The notes beneath the pieces were generated by a model that ran no database searches, was not told the DNA's origin, and saw only the letters and a program-made list of their open reading frames with translations. A stretch of 64,000 nt of DNA, from contig OZ038385.1 of the NCBI GenBank assembly GCA_964036045.1, forward strand, positions 24,822,853 through 24,886,852, read 5' to 3'. Position numbers and translations under genes: made by a program. This document shows, one piece after another, positions 10,371 through 22,208 of the stretch. The DNA comes from Eutreptiella sp. 'Long Island Sound 2002'. Lineage: Eukaryota; Euglenozoa; Euglenophyceae; Eutreptiales; Eutreptiaceae. Positions within the stretch are counted from its first letter, which is position 1. Each line of letters begins with the position of its first letter.

Positions 10371-12137
10371 GTGGGGGGGGGGGGGGGCACGGCGGTGGAC
10401 TGGGGGGTCACCGGGGGAGGGGCGTTACAGTTCGATGAGAACGAGGCGTCTGCTTGATGTTTCCGACATTCAGTAGGCCTTTTGTATTGGATAGTAGGAC
10501 AAGCCCTCTGCACAGGTCCGCAGGGAACTTCTGTTGTCACAGCGAAAGGCGCCCATGGCCACGTCACTGAGGAGCTTTTTGTTGTGGCTTTTGTTGCTCT
10601 GCACACCCAAATGGTCCGTGAGGGCACTAGCACCCGTTTCCATGGGGAGACGGGGGGAGGGTAAAGGCGCAGGACTTGTTGCCCCCACCTCCCCACCGTA
10701 ACGCGTGAGGGATCAGGCCAGGTAACCCTGGCCCTGACCCACACATGGGCCTGTCGTTGACCCATGGACTGCTTTATGAACGCCCTGCGAACGCTGGGCG
10801 GCGCTTCGGTCTTGAATTAGAAAAAAAAGGGCTTTGCCTCGAGGGGCCAGGGTCTGCTACGACATTTGCATCCCGCAGCGCCAGAAGAGGGGGGGGGGGT
10901 CATCCACAAAGGCACACAGGGACGCTGGCCTACGCCCCGAGTTCAGGTCAGGTCAGATGTGCGAGGCCGGGGGGCAGAGTTTTGGGGGGGCACCTACAAC
11001 GCCTCCACTCTCCCCTCATTAACTGAACTCGGTTGCAAGCAGCAGCTCAGAGTCCCAAAGGATGTGGACCATCCATCAGAGGCTGACAGGGACGTGGCAT
11101 TCTTGCACTTTGGAATGTTCACAATGTGCAGGAGGATGTCCCCAGGGTCTGTGGGTAAATTTGGATGTCGGCAGGAGCCCCCCCCCTTTCATTCACCCCC
11201 CCCCCCCCCCGAGATCAATTTTTGTCGTAAACGGACCAGCGTCGCATTTAAACATAAGTTTTGGATTCTTCGCTCAGGGCCGTGTCGTTTTGATTCGGCA
11301 TGACGGAGGTGGTGGGCAGACGGACGGCATGGAATCGCCTGTGCTGAGGGTCTCTGCCCGCCTGTGCTCCTTCCAGCGCAAAGAGTAGCCCCATGCAGAC
11401 CCTCATGCGGCCACAGCCCCAGTGGCCCGACGCAGGGGTCTATGAAGTCACATTTTATATATGAAGGCCGTGTGTGCCGGTGCATGTCCACAGCTGTGGG
11501 CAAACGGGTGCAGCGCTTCACAACCCCCGGGACAAGTCAGGTTTGCCGTCACTGATGTTGATGGTCATCAATGTGAGCCCCCCCCCCCCCCCAGGGTTAT
11601 CTTGATGCTTCTGGGTTTACGACGGACCATGCTGGATGTATGTGGAGGCTGAGCTGTGTCATAGCACAGCGATTCTTCTCTGCAGCCTTACTTGAATTGA
11701 ATGGACATTGGCTGGAGTGCGAGTGCATCCAGTATCATGCTACAGACCACGCTTGTGCCCAGGGTTTGACGCCTCTTTGACTGGAGTGACGTCAGAACAA
11801 GGCTATGCTCTGACCCCGCCAGGGCGGACGAGGGATCACTGAACCAGACGGAAGCTAATTGTTGCTGTGCTGAGCTGATATTGCAGTGAAGGCCGTGTGA
11901 AGGCAGGCGCCTGTGGGGGATGTGAAAGGTGGTGGTGGTATGGGGGGGGGTTTCCAGGTAGCTCCACTGCACCCTAATGTATTCTGTCTGGGTGCAGCTT
12001 GTGAACGAAATGAGCGGAGGTTTTTTCGCAAACCACAATTGATTCGACGAATCCATTGCGCAATGTCAGTGTGGCCGCAGCCAGCGTGACTACAGTGCCT
12101 TTGCCGCACGCATGCACTCAGTTGTGTGCCGCCTCAG
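10371..12137. other. Probable intron/intergenic sequence with weak exon-like patches
   Basis: Contains homopolymers (G at 10373-10387, C at 11199-11210 and 11578-11592). Two short plus-strand stretches near 10524-10660 and 11056-11148 read like protein but lack firm splice support. Nothing recognisable otherwise. Confidence 0.35.
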
Positions 12138-12416
12138 GGAGCCCATGCCGACCTGCGAGACTGCTGTCACTTTGTATTGAGAGATATTCACGGCCACAGT
12201 CACGCTGTGGCATCCACCACCTCTGCACCTGAAAGCACCCGGCACGCACCTGACCTGACACAGACAGCTGTCACAGTGTCACAGGTCTTCCCAACCATCT
12301 CCGTGACCTGCGCTGAAGCCCTTAAAGTGTCAGCGGTACTCCCAACAACAACAACACAACTCCCAGCAAACATCATCGGTCAGACTTTAAAATGTGGCGG
12401 GGGGCTGAGTGTCTAA
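12138..12416 (+). CDS. Candidate exon, Ser/Thr/Val-rich, unknown
   Basis: Follows an acceptor-like CCGCCTCAG. The frame gives GAHADLRDCCHFVLRDIHGH, then a Thr/Val/Ala-rich tail, ending at a TAA. No domain recognised; weak call. Confidence 0.22.
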   Translation, partial: GAHADLRDCCHFVLRDIHGHSHAVASTTSAPESTRHAPDLTQTAVTVSQVFPTISVTCAEALKVSAVLPTTTTQLPANIIGQTLKCGGGLSV

Positions 12417-12576
12417 TTGTTTTGGAGGCGAACGGCGCCTGTGGTACCACTGATCAGGATGTTCTTGTGCAAGTGCAGCGTGTCTTTCTGCAAGATTACA
12501 CAGCTCTGTGTGTGGAAGGGGAGGTCCATTGAGCACCTTAAAACCGGGGGCGGATCCGGGTGAACGGCTGACGTGA

Positions 12577-12779
12577 CCAGGCCCTGAACCCGCCGCCATA
12601 GAGTCTGTCGCAGAAGGCGCCAAAACGTTTTGGAATCGTCATTGTGGTCAAGGGCTTGGTCTTGATGAGCACGGTCTGTGGCACCATTGCACCAAATGCG
12701 GGAAGCGGGACTTCACTGGGCAGCACAGTCTGAGTATGGCCGAAGCACAACAGCACTTTGGACACGAACGGATATGATT
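12577..12779 (+). CDS. Candidate terminal exon with CxxC motif
   Basis: After an acceptor-like GTGACCAG, a frame of about 67 codons runs to TGA. It contains FWNRHCGQGLGLDEHGLW, then CTKCGKRDF and a His-rich end (HFGHERI). The CxxC followed by spaced histidines suggests a small zinc-binding module, but it fits no family I can name. It could be the last exon of a plus-strand gene starting near 10.2 kb, or independent. Confidence 0.35.
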
Positions 12780-13419
12780 GCATCCGCTTGCCGCGCGTGT
12801 CTCAAAGAGATGCCACGGCCGTCGCAATGTGCCAAGCCCCCCTCCCCCCCTGTCTTCAGAGTGAGTGTCTGTTCGGTTGCTTGAATGGATGTCGCCTTTC
12901 TGTCTTTTTGAGATCCAACCAGGTCTGATTTGGATCTCTTCAGATCGTGGATTGCATTGTCGCATCTTTGCATTCCATTTCAGTTGTCTCTTCAAAGTAG
13001 CTCCATGTGCAGCCCAGTCCACTATACTCTCTCTGTGTTTGCCCTCCGGGCACAGGGTCTTCCATGACGCTCTGTGGTGCCCTTTCATGCACTGACATGG
13101 TGGACCAGTGGCAGTCTTTTATCCACATGTTCCCGGTGAATTGGTCCATGGTGTCAGGGATGGATATAATACTGCCACAATCATTTTGGTGGGGGTGGGG
13201 GGGGGGGGAGGGGCGGGGCTGCGGACCCCTGAAATGACGAGATGATGATTACCAAATTGCAATTTTCCACTGCTTTTTCTGCACTGAACAGCACTGAGAC
13301 ACTTGATGTGTTGGGACAGCATTCGCATGCACCGGAAAACAGGACACCCCTGCTGCAGATGAATACCCTGTTGCCAGTGCAGCTTCTGCATGGGCAGTGG
13401 CTGCCTCTGGGGACCACAG

Positions 13420-13660
13420 GCGCTTTCGAGGCAGCAAGCACAAGGTTCGTAGTAACAAGGGCAAAAAGCGCAAGGTTCCTGCCTTTCTGAGGGGCGATGA
13501 CAATGCTTTGAAGGAGATGCTCCAGCCTGGCGCCCCTCCTGATGCAGATTCATGCTCCAGCAGCAGCCAGTCCTCCAGTTCGTCAAGTGACTCATCCAGC
13601 TTGGAGGATGAGGCTGAAATGGAACGCATTTTGCGAAACTGGGTCAAAAAGAACATGTAA
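13420..13660 (+). CDS. Candidate terminal exon, basic then Ser-rich acidic tail
   Basis: Acceptor-like GGACCACAG is followed by 80 codons ending in TAA. The product begins basic (SKHKVRSNKGKKRKVPAFL), continues through LKEMLQPGAPPDAD, and has a run of serines followed by LEDEAEMERILRNWVKKNM at the C-terminus. That basic/serine/acidic-helix pattern is typical of eukaryotic nuclear proteins. Family unknown. Confidence 0.4.
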
Positions 13661-14315
13661 AACACTGTTCACATTGTTTTTGGGTTGCAGAAATGACCTA
13701 TGTCCAGTGCTTCGTCTTGTGTCTCAGGGAAGAGGGACCCAGGTCTGTGACTGCACCGTACTTTTGCTTGGCCGGCATTTCGTAATCGTCATTTTGTCAT
13801 CTGCAGCTCCCCCCCCCCACACACACACTGTCTCCATCCCTGATGATGGTGTCCCAATCCCAATATGGCTGGTCAATGCTGAATCGGCAGAGTTGGACAC
13901 TGCCTGGGCTGTCTTTCCTCGGTGCGTGTGGCCCTACTGGGGCCAGTGTTCCTGCTCTCGGCGATCACTTGCAGCGCCCCCCCCTCTCCCCCAAGTAGTA
14001 CCCCCCACCCCTTGCGAGAACAATGCCCTTGTCACTGCAACAGTAGGTGTTGTTTCCGTCAAATTTTGCGACCTTGGTATCGCTGTCGCAAGGGGAGGGA
14101 GGCCCAGTAGAACTGGTCTCAATGAAGCGCAAAGAGGGTGAGAATACCCCTAATACAAAGGAAAAATCAAAGGGGGAGGGGGATGCGCACCCGACACAGC
14201 GTTACCCCTTGCTTTGAGTATGAATGGCGTCTGCCTCTGCTCAGCGCTGTGGTCTTGTGTTTGGATGGTGTTGGCGGAGGTGTGGGTGATATGTGTGGGT
14301 ACCTCCCTTCATCAG
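13661..14315. other. Non-coding stretch
   Basis: C-rich runs (13806-13814, 13978-13990) and no recognisable gene. Confidence 0.4.
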
Positions 14316-14423
14316 ACAAGTACAGTGCCCCCTGACACATCTGATACATCTGACGATGGCACCACAACTCCTCCTTGTGTCCCATGCACAAGAAAAGTGT
14401 TGAAGATGAAGCAGCTTGAGTAG
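14316..14423 (+). CDS. Candidate terminal exon, unknown
   Basis: After CTTCATCAG, a frame of 35 codons ending in TAG includes DTSDTSDDGTTTPPCVPCTR and a basic end (KVLKMKQLE). Protein-like but short. No family recognised. Confidence 0.28.
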   Translation, partial: TSTVPPDTSDTSDDGTTTPPCVPCTRKVLKMKQLE

Positions 14424-15180
14424 CTGTGCAGGTAGAGAGGGAGGCCTATCCATCGGTTGGTTGGCAGTTTTTGGGATAGATGTGCATTGTTGGCAGCCAA
14501 GCAGGCAGGAAAGTGGGCAGGCGCTGGCTGCATGGGGTGAGGGGCAGACGAATAATGCATGTGTATCTGCATTGGTCTGTGTGACGAAGTTCCTTATGTC
14601 GGACCAAAACTTGAGGTGCGCAAGACAAATCTAAGGCATGTGTAATGAATCGCAACGCGCCTGCGACGATATCTACATTTGTGGTGTGATTCTCCATTTT
14701 CTTTGCGTGCCTTTTGTAGTGTACCATTAACCTGGGCTGACCTCGTCTAGCTCGAGTGCAAGCGCTGATTTGTCAGCCCACAAGCAAAGATGAATCTGAT
14801 TCATTCAGACCCTGTGGCAGGTTCTTGATTCAGATTCTGATGCAGAGATCAAATTGAGGGGGATCTGTCTGATTCGAGCAAAGGCCTTGGTATCATCCAC
14901 GACACAGAGGATTCACACTGTGTGACAGCCAGATCCTTTCCATGCAGAACTTCTTGAGGAGTGTGCCATCTTGTGCACTTGTGAATTGCATCCTCAGATA
15001 AGTGGGCAACACGGGGGGTGGGGGGGCTTCTGTTTGTTCACAGCTCAGTCACCCTTCCACTGTCCAGTCCCCATCGTTTTAGCACTGATAGCACCGTGAC
15101 CATGTTACTTGATGGTGCAAAACACGACTTCTTTTCCCCTCCTGAGACCCAAGACTCTGGTGCGTACCAACAAACCCTCC
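14424..15180. other. No gene seen
   Basis: Unique-looking sequence without sustained coding frames. Confidence 0.4.
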
Positions 15181-15530
15181 TGTTTTTTTTACCAAAAAAA
15201 ACCCCAGTAAGGTTGGGTTTTTTTTGGTGAGATTCCCGTTTTTTTTTGCAAGAACTGGGTTTTGTTTGTCAGGTTTGGGGGTTTTTTTTGGTAAGAATTG
15301 GGGTCTTTTTTGGTAAGATTTCTTGCTGGCCTCTTTTTGGGATATTGGGTTTTTTTTTGGTAAGAAATGGGTTTTTTTTTGGTAAGTTTTGTTATCTCTC
15401 CAGGGGGGTACAAATACAGGGTGTGTGTTGGTATGAATTGCGGGGTTTTTTTTTTGGTCGAACAAGGTTTTTCTTGGTATAAAGCGGGGTGGGATTTGGT
15501 AAGTTTGGAGGTTTTTTTAGTAAAACAAAG
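15181..15530 (+). repeat. GT-rich array of TTTTTTGGTAAG units
   Basis: A degenerate tandem array in which runs of 6-10 T are followed by GGTAAG or a variant and a G-rich spacer, at roughly 25-35-bp intervals. The plus strand is almost free of C over long stretches. Each unit contains a near-consensus 5' splice site. A strand-reversed array of the same kind occurs at 23690-24060. Confidence 0.8.
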
Positions 15531-15624
15531 ATGGCGCTTTTTTCCGCACCAGACTATGAGTCACTGCAAAAAAAATATGGGCACCGTGTGTTGTATGAAA
15601 AGTCAGCTGTTTTCCACCACCAGT

Positions 15625-15755
15625 AGCCTCGGGTCCCAGGGTCCTCAATTCTGCACCCTACAGCGCCTGCAGGTACACCATGGTACACCAGGTACAACAG
15701 GGGTATTATTCTTAGTCTGATGCTTGCCATGGATCCCCGGGTCCTGAATTCTGCA
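15625..15755 (+). repeat. Dispersed repeat family C, copy 1
   Basis: Contains two GGGTCCT(G/C)AATTCTGCACC blocks about 95 bp apart separated by TTAGTCTGATGCTTG. The same order occurs at 20585-20735. Confidence 0.75.
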
Positions 15756-15762
15756 CCCCATG

Positions 15763-15872
15763 CTGTTTTGAATTGATCTTGCATGCTTCTGTAGGTGGGT
15801 GGTTTTCAGGGGTGTTCCCGGGATAAACAACGTAATAATTGGTGATGTGGGTGCACTGTGCAAAAACGCCCC
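15763..15872 (+). repeat. Dispersed repeat family A, copy 2
   Basis: Matches 1155-1268 in the same orientation. Confidence 0.75.
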
Positions 15873-16716
15873 TTAGGTGGCTCAAATTGCAAGGTATAAA
15901 ACGCTGCAAATGCTGGAAAACAAGGCGTCATTCTGCTGGTGTTGCATCCGTAAGTGAACCCAGATTTTTTGGCAACATGAGATGGTTATGCCCAATGGTG
16001 ATCGCACCACCCTCCCACACGAACCCACGGTGACGCGGGTCTGAAAAACTGCACAAAATGCCGATTTCCAGTGCGTAGAAAAAATGTTGTAAACCCCCCC
16101 CCAAAAAAAAAACTCTTTTTTTGAACTACCCTCACCCCCCATGTCTAGCCCCCCCCCCCCCCCAAAGGGGGGGGATCGCATTTGGCCCATGAACAATGAG
16201 AAATCAATAGGAAATCATAGATGCCGAAGAAAATTTTTAGTTGCGTTATACTACAATTGGCAGCTCGGGAGTGGTGTACGCCCCCCCCCCCCCCGGGGGG
16301 CCGACCGTCACCCTCGGGGTGGGGGGGACCGTCGCCCCTGGGAGGTTTGGACAAGGGGAGGTGAGGGTATGTTCCCCACAGATTTCCCACAGAGGCACAA
16401 AAAAATTTTGGGGAGGGGTTTCCATGCACGGGGGCCCGCGCATGATCACTCCCAGCCTATCGCAAAACATTAAAGCAACCATATGAATTTTGCTCTGGGC
16501 GCAGCTACTTTCCAACGGCATTGAAGTAATTACATTGCACAATTTCCATACCGTGATGCACCCAACATCTGGGATAAAGGTTATAAAGGTCAATGGTTTC
16601 CTAAAGACTTAGCCCACGCAAACTGCACCCTGTTTTTCACCTCAAGGGCGGCATTTGTGTGCAAAAAAAAGACGCGCAGTTTCCGCGTGTTTCCACCTGA
16701 AAACTGAGAATTAAAA
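15873..16716. other. Non-coding stretch with poly-C and C/G junction
   Basis: Poly-C at 16150-16163 abuts a G run, and a second C-to-G junction lies at 16279-16300. Such junctions can fold as hairpins. No gene. Confidence 0.45.
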
Positions 16717-17322
16717 AACGGAGGAATCTCAAATATATTTTTTGAGGCTATTAGCGGAATGCAAGTAGTCAGAGGTATGAAAAAAACGTTATTTTTGGCA
16801 TGTTGAGTGCGCGAGGCCTCGCGCACTCAATTATGCACAATGTGTATTTCCCAATGGTCCTGAATAAACAGTATTCCATGCCAAATGAGGCTCTGATGTC
16901 TTCATGGGTGCCTCATGGTGTACCGTTCGGGTCATGTCAGCAGCAAGAGTGGTCAATCAATGGACGTTTTGTACACGCCATGCACTATGTAAGGTGTAAT
17001 AGATCTAAAAAGGCGGGTTGCCCTCAGTCCTTGCTAAACACACGATTTTCAGTTAGTTTACCTACAAATGAGGTGCCCAGTCTCCCATCTTTTGGGGCTG
17101 TACAACAGTTTGTCAGAAGCGCTAGGTCACAGGACGTATGAAGCAAGTGCTCTAGAGGAGGATAGTCTAATCGCTACTCTTGAGCTCACTGTTTTCACAG
17201 GATTCCAAAAGGGAGGAATCTCAAAAAGCCTTTTGGAGGCTATTGGCAGAATGCAAGTAGTCAGGGGTATTCAAAAACCCATGCTTCTAGCATGTTGAGT
17301 GCGCGAGCTCTCACGCACTGAG
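16717..17322 (+). repeat. Direct repeat pair (490 bp apart), each ending in a palindrome
   Basis: 16717-16830 and 17207-17322 share GGAGGAATCTCAAA, GAGGCTATT and GAATGCAAGTAGTCAG. Each ends with a TTGAGTGCGCGAG palindrome. Confidence 0.8.
16803..16830. repeat. Perfect 28-bp palindrome
   Basis: TTGAGTGCGCGAGG is followed directly by its exact reverse complement. A looser relative lies at 17295-17322. Confidence 0.95.
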
Positions 17323-17448
17323 TGTTCCGCTGAGCAAGTCTTTAACCCATATTGAATCTTGCAGTTTTGCTTTTGCTCCATCCTTGCTTCATGCCACTTC
17401 TGATGTCAAAAAGTGATCTCAAAAAAGCCTGAAAATCTCACTCCAGCT

Positions 17449-17480
17449 GGCTGAGTGCGCGAGGCCTCGAGCACTCAGCC
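17449..17480. repeat. Near-perfect 32-bp palindrome
   Basis: GGCTGAGTGCGCGAGG is followed by its reverse complement with a single mismatch. The same GAGTGCGCGAGG core occurs in the 16803 palindrome. Confidence 0.93.
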
Positions 17481-20055
17481 TCCCAAAATAAGTATTTTTT
17501 CATGTGGACATGTACAGGATGTGTGAACAATGCCCATCTTTAATAGTTTTCCAGACGATCCAAAAATTGGTATTCTTCAAATTAGCAAACAAAATTTTTT
17601 TTCGGGGAAAATGACCGGTAAACCCTCTGATTTTGGACTAAAGAATGGTTATTTGACCCCCCTAAAAACAGCAAAAAATGGGCAAAACTGATGAAAAATG
17701 CATTTTTTGGGAGGGTTTGAAAAACAGTATTTTCAAGATGGCAAAAGAAAGTATTTTTTTCGATGACAAAATCTAGGTGCTTAGGTGTAAAAAAGGGGGT
17801 GCAGTTTGCGTGGGCTAAGAAAGAAGGACCTAGTAGTGTTGATGCTTTGAACAAAGACGGATGGTGTATGCCCGGCGGGTTCACAACCATAAAATTTGTC
17901 CGAGAATAGAGATTTGAATTGATGATTGGGGCCTGCAAAGAGAAATACGATGCAAAAAAAGCTTTTTTTTACGGTCCAGTGATGTGTGAGGCCCCATATA
18001 TGGCATTCTACTAAGCTTGACAAGGATGTACTGTTTGTAATGTGCTTCCGCAGACCATGCAAAAGGCATGTAGTCACTGGTTTGCTGCGCGGGGTCTCGT
18101 GCATGAGGCGTGCTCGTATTATACATGATATTTTTCACACCTTTTGCAAACGCAAAGAAACAAATCACACATGAGGCATTGTTTCTTGTGTAGCATCTTT
18201 GGAGAGGCGAGCTGCTAGCCGAGAAACACCAATTTCGTGCATTTATGAATGTTGTCATCACTTTTTCCTTCAAACCAATATTCTTTTGGTGCTTTTTCGA
18301 TGTTGGCCGGTCAAGAACAAAATCTGTAAAACCGTGACAAACATGTTTTTGTGTGCCCCTTTGCGAACACTTTGCATCAAGTATGGTGAAAACACCATTT
18401 TCAGTTCTTTTTGTGAAACCAAACATTGGGCAAGCTCTGTGCACTTTATACCGTGCTGTTGAAGCCAACTAAGCAAGTAGTGATAGTCAATGGAGGAGCT
18501 TTGAGCACGGTGTGTGCACAGTGTAGTTATTTCGCCATCAAGGTAGCATGAGCATTGATTGTTTAAGTTAGTTGTATGACAAAGTCTTCATGTGGCTGTC
18601 AATGTGGAGCTACATGTTTTCACCGTGTAGGTGACTCCGAGGTTCATGGTTTGTGAAGAGGACTGGTGCGCTGGGCATTTTTTGTCACCATTCTCCATCT
18701 GTGTCTTTTTTTGTTTCCATCTACTAAACAATTTGCTTCCAAGAACGCAACAGTGATGTCTCGAAAAAGCAGCATTTATGTCACCAATCCGCCCCTTTTT
18801 TTGCCAGCGGAGAAGGCAAAGTGACGGTCTAATTTCGTCCTATGTGATTGCGTACACCTAACAAGAAAGGTATGGGGCAGCCAATTCTGATTTTGATTTC
18901 TGAAATAGTAGCTTCGTTCCACATCATGCAACCTAATGACCATATGAGGAGTCCGTCCTTTTGTGCTTTGCTTCGTCTCCATGTGGTACTCTTGACAAGG
19001 CAAGGGTGATGTAGCCATTTAGTCCACCTGTGAGCCCCTTAGATGGCGGAGGCTTAGCGGGCACTATTAAGTGCTAAGAAGCAAAAAGATCGTACATTGT
19101 GCGCTTCCGAACACGAGTGCTGTAGAAGCCATTCATTGAACAAAAGAATGGAACTTTGACAGCCTAGGATCATTTACATAGGTGATATTTTGTACGCATT
19201 GAGCAGCTCTTTGGTCGCTGATGGCAATCGGGCTCTTAAACAAACATTTGGCATGGCAGCCCGTATAGTTGCACCAGTCAATGCGTACTCCATTGCATAT
19301 TGCTCAGTTTTTGTATTCGTAGGCAATTCCGCTACCCTCTTTATGGACCATGGAACCACACTTCATCTCATGTTATAACAGACAAGAGCAAGTCTGCCAC
19401 TACACGTGTCTACCACTTTGGCAATAGGTATGGTACCACAGCCAGTTGGCAAAACTATGTATATGTCTAGAATCACATGAATTATGAAAGGCACCCTCGG
19501 TGACATTTTATCACGTAGAGCAACCTACTTTGCAAGGAAGGTTTGAAGTCTAGTGTTGTTTATTTGGGGGGCATTGTCCAAGCGACAACAAAATTGGGGC
19601 TAGTGCCAAGATCTTCATGCAAACGTAGCGCGCCCAGTAAACATCAGAACTTTTGCCTAGTCCACTATTCCCCGTTATTGCAAATCACTCTTTCTGATGC
19701 ATGCCATTTGCAGCGTAATTCAGGCCGTGTAAGCTAGTGTATATTGGCCGAGCCACCTTCCTCTCCACTTCTTTTTCTTACTGTTACGCATGTCCCACAA
19801 CATTGTTTGTACTTCATCATTGAAGGTGTTTTACCAAATTTTCCTATGAGGGGATGAACAACCTCTACGATGAACTCTTTTCATGCTTTTACGTGCCGCG
19901 GCAGAGGCCATAGATATTGAGATGCAGAGCTTCTACGAACTATGGTGTGAGAGCAGCACAAAAACAAGAAGGACAGCCACTGGATGCATCTATAGAACTC
20001 TTCATGCTACTGCCTTTGTGCTACAAACTATGTACCTCATTACGTGAAGTTTGCC
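17481..20055. other. AT-richer stretch, no gene recognised
   Basis: Moderately AT-rich, with short frames on both strands (for example 17881-18468 minus) that lack domains or codon bias. An AGGGTGATGTAGCCAT block at about 19003 also occurs near 4684. Confidence 0.4.
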
Positions 20056-20386
20056 ATGGATTTCACCAAAGCAAAGAACAACAAGCCATCGGGAAAGTCG
20101 GCGCAAGATGCAACGAAACACAAGAGACTTGAAGATGAGATGGCAGCGATGGTAAACACACTCTGCGGCGAAAATGAACCAAAGCAACACAAAAGAGGCT
20201 CATCAAAGAGTTACGGGTGCACCGCATCGTGGACAAGGTCTTGCAAGCCAAGCTTGATTTGCACAAGGGGCCGCAGCAAAGCTTGGGGTGTGTCCACCAA
20301 TTGGCGGAGTTGTTTTTGCAAAATCCGCACGGGTGCTGGCATTGCTTAAACACCTCTCTCCCTAGTCCTAGACACCTAGGTATTTA
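20056..20386 (+). pseudogene. Frameshifted coding remnant, helix-rich, unknown
   Basis: An ATG at 20056 opens a frame reading MDFTKAKNNKPSGKSAQDAT, then RLEDEMAAMVNTLCGENE. Near 20190 the sensible frame shifts by one and continues as KRLIKELRVHRIVDKVLQAK to a TAG at about 20384. Both halves are charged and helix-like, so I read this as one small coding region broken by a 1-nt indel. A tiny intron cannot be excluded. No family recognised. Confidence 0.35.
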
Positions 20387-20502
20387 GACAATGAATTATC
20401 TACGCAAAGCCCGTGCACATGGCATTGGCATGAGTGTACCAAAGAGCAGAAGAGGCAAAGAGCCGGTTGTCCATAGGAGCACCGACTACAAGGGGGCGTT
20501 GT

Positions 20503-20554
20503 CGCACGGTGCGCGCACGGTGCGCGCACGGTGCGTGCACGGTGCGCGCACGGT
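20503..20554. repeat. 11-bp CGCACGGTGCG minisatellite, locus 1
   Basis: Four to five near-identical 11-bp units, with a twin array at 21172-21211 in the same orientation. Degenerate units also occur at about 30617-30640. Confidence 0.9.
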
Positions 20555-20584
20555 TCAATGTTTTTGGGATGGTGGCCCAACTTG

Positions 20585-20735
20585 TACCCCGTTGAATGGC
20601 CCCCATAGAAACACACCCAGGGTCCTGATTTCTGCACCTTGCAGTCCATACTGGCATACCAGGATTCTTCAATTTTTAGTCTGATGCTTGTCACAGGTTC
20701 CAGGGTCCTATTTTCTGCACCTTGCATGCACCTCC
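20585..20735 (+). repeat. Dispersed repeat family C, copy 2
   Basis: Same block order as 15625-15755 (GGGTCCTGATTTCTGCACC, TTAGTCTGATGCTTG, AGGGTCCTATTTTCTGCACC). Confidence 0.75.
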
Positions 20736-20800
20736 GTAACAAACCATGCACAGGCGACAACACAAGCAACAACACTGGTTGGGTTACGGGAATTTCAATT

Positions 20801-21136
20801 TCATCCGCCACAGCATTCTGGCTCATGATCATCAATTCTAGGGGCTTCAACTTCCACTTCAGGTAATTGGGGCTCCAGCAAAGCGTCCATCGGCGCCTCA
20901 TGGTGCACAGGTTGGGGGGAATCGGGGCTCTCAGCAGTCACAATTGCAAACTCCAACCGCTCCTCGGGTGCATGCTCGTACAAGACCTCTTCACCACCCA
21001 ATGCGTACCGAATAGAGACGCGACGCCCACCTCTTGGAGAAGGGTCAACGACAGTGGCCGACACCCTATCCCCGTTGGAGCGGTGGTAGTACACAGGCAG
21101 TCCGGCGACAAGCCAGGGCAGCTCAGAATCAGGCAT
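20801..21136 (-). CDS. Small protein with Tudor/SH3-like barrel and acidic tail
   Basis: A 111-codon ORF with its own ATG. Residues 1-55 read like a compact beta-barrel: LPVYYHRSNGDRVSATVV, then RRVSIRYALGGEEVLYEHAP and ERLEF. This pattern (a glycine turn between strands, aromatic strand residues, a basic hairpin) resembles Tudor/SH3-like domains of chromatin proteins and of some mobile-element proteins. That is a resemblance, not an identification. The C-terminal half is Pro/Glu-rich (EVEVEAPRIDDHEPECCGG). It lies between two copies of an 11-bp minisatellite, which would fit a repeat-bounded unit. Whether it is a complete gene or one exon of a larger gene is unclear. Confidence 0.45.
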   Translation of the reverse strand: MPDSELPWLVAGLPVYYHRSNGDRVSATVVDPSPRGGRRVSIRYALGGEEVLYEHAPEERLEFAIVTAESPDSPQPVHHEAPMDALLEPQLPEVEVEAPRIDDHEPECCGG

Positions 21137-21171
21137 TGTGGATCTGGTGGACACAGAATACGCAAAAGGAC

Positions 21172-21211
21172 GCACGGTGCGTGCACGGTGCGCGCACGGT
21201 GCGCGCACGGT
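21172..21211. repeat. 11-bp CGCACGGTGCG minisatellite, locus 2
   Basis: Three to four units; see 20503-20554. Confidence 0.9.
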
Positions 21212-22170
21212 TCAGGCAACACCCCCCAAGCATATCCATGACAACATGCACCGGAGCAACACCAACAATAACGGTGTTAGAGCAGTCCGAAGTCAACTGA
21301 CTACAAAGTCGCGGAACATATCTTTTAAGTTTGAGGTGGAAAAAAATATTCAAAAAGGGAGAGCAGCTTCATTGTCTCTGTGTTATTATTTCAAAAATAC
21401 AAAAACTAACGCAAAATGCAAGAAGTTGTTTTAGTTTGAAGTGTGAAATATGCTTCCTAGGGGGGTCTTTGACTTTCAAGTGTCCTGACTTTTGGCACTT
21501 GCCTATATCTACTAAAAGTGACGCGCCATGAGCGAAACAGCAGCGCCGGTGAAAAGACCAAGAGCCGTCGATGCAGAGGCCAAGAGTCACGTGGGGGTTT
21601 CGGAAACCGACCTAGCCATAGCTACAATTTGTGCGTTGGTTGTAGCTCAACCGCAACGGCGGTTGTGGTGGAAAGTGGTGATCAGCTTTGAAGTTTGGGT
21701 ATGGAATTGGTTATAACTCCGAGAGTGGGATTCCTCTCCGGAAAAGATCGTAGCAATGCCATACGCTAAACAAGGTCCCACAGAGGCTGCGGATTTGCAA
21801 AAATATAGGTCGACGGTTGGTTAACGACTTGGCCATAACCCCCAATGTGAGATTTTTCTCTCCACCACGCCCTATTGTGCATTGCTGCGCTGCATTGAAG
21901 ACGGCAAATGCCACTGATGAAAGAGACGAATGTCTAAAAAAACAATCTCAACAGCATGAGATGGCGCTGGGTTGAGTAGCACGTACGTTTGTGGCGCCTC
22001 GGACATGATCAAGATTGCTACAAGTTGGAGACAACACGATCCATGGTAGACATGGCGAATGTTCGCACGCCATGGGCACCGCAAATATGGGCCTTGGCAC
22101 ATGTTTCCAGCGGACCCATGGGGCACCTGTGGTAAACTCTTCTTCTTGCATTGCCAAAAGACGCATTTGG

Positions 22171-22208
<38 letters not shown>

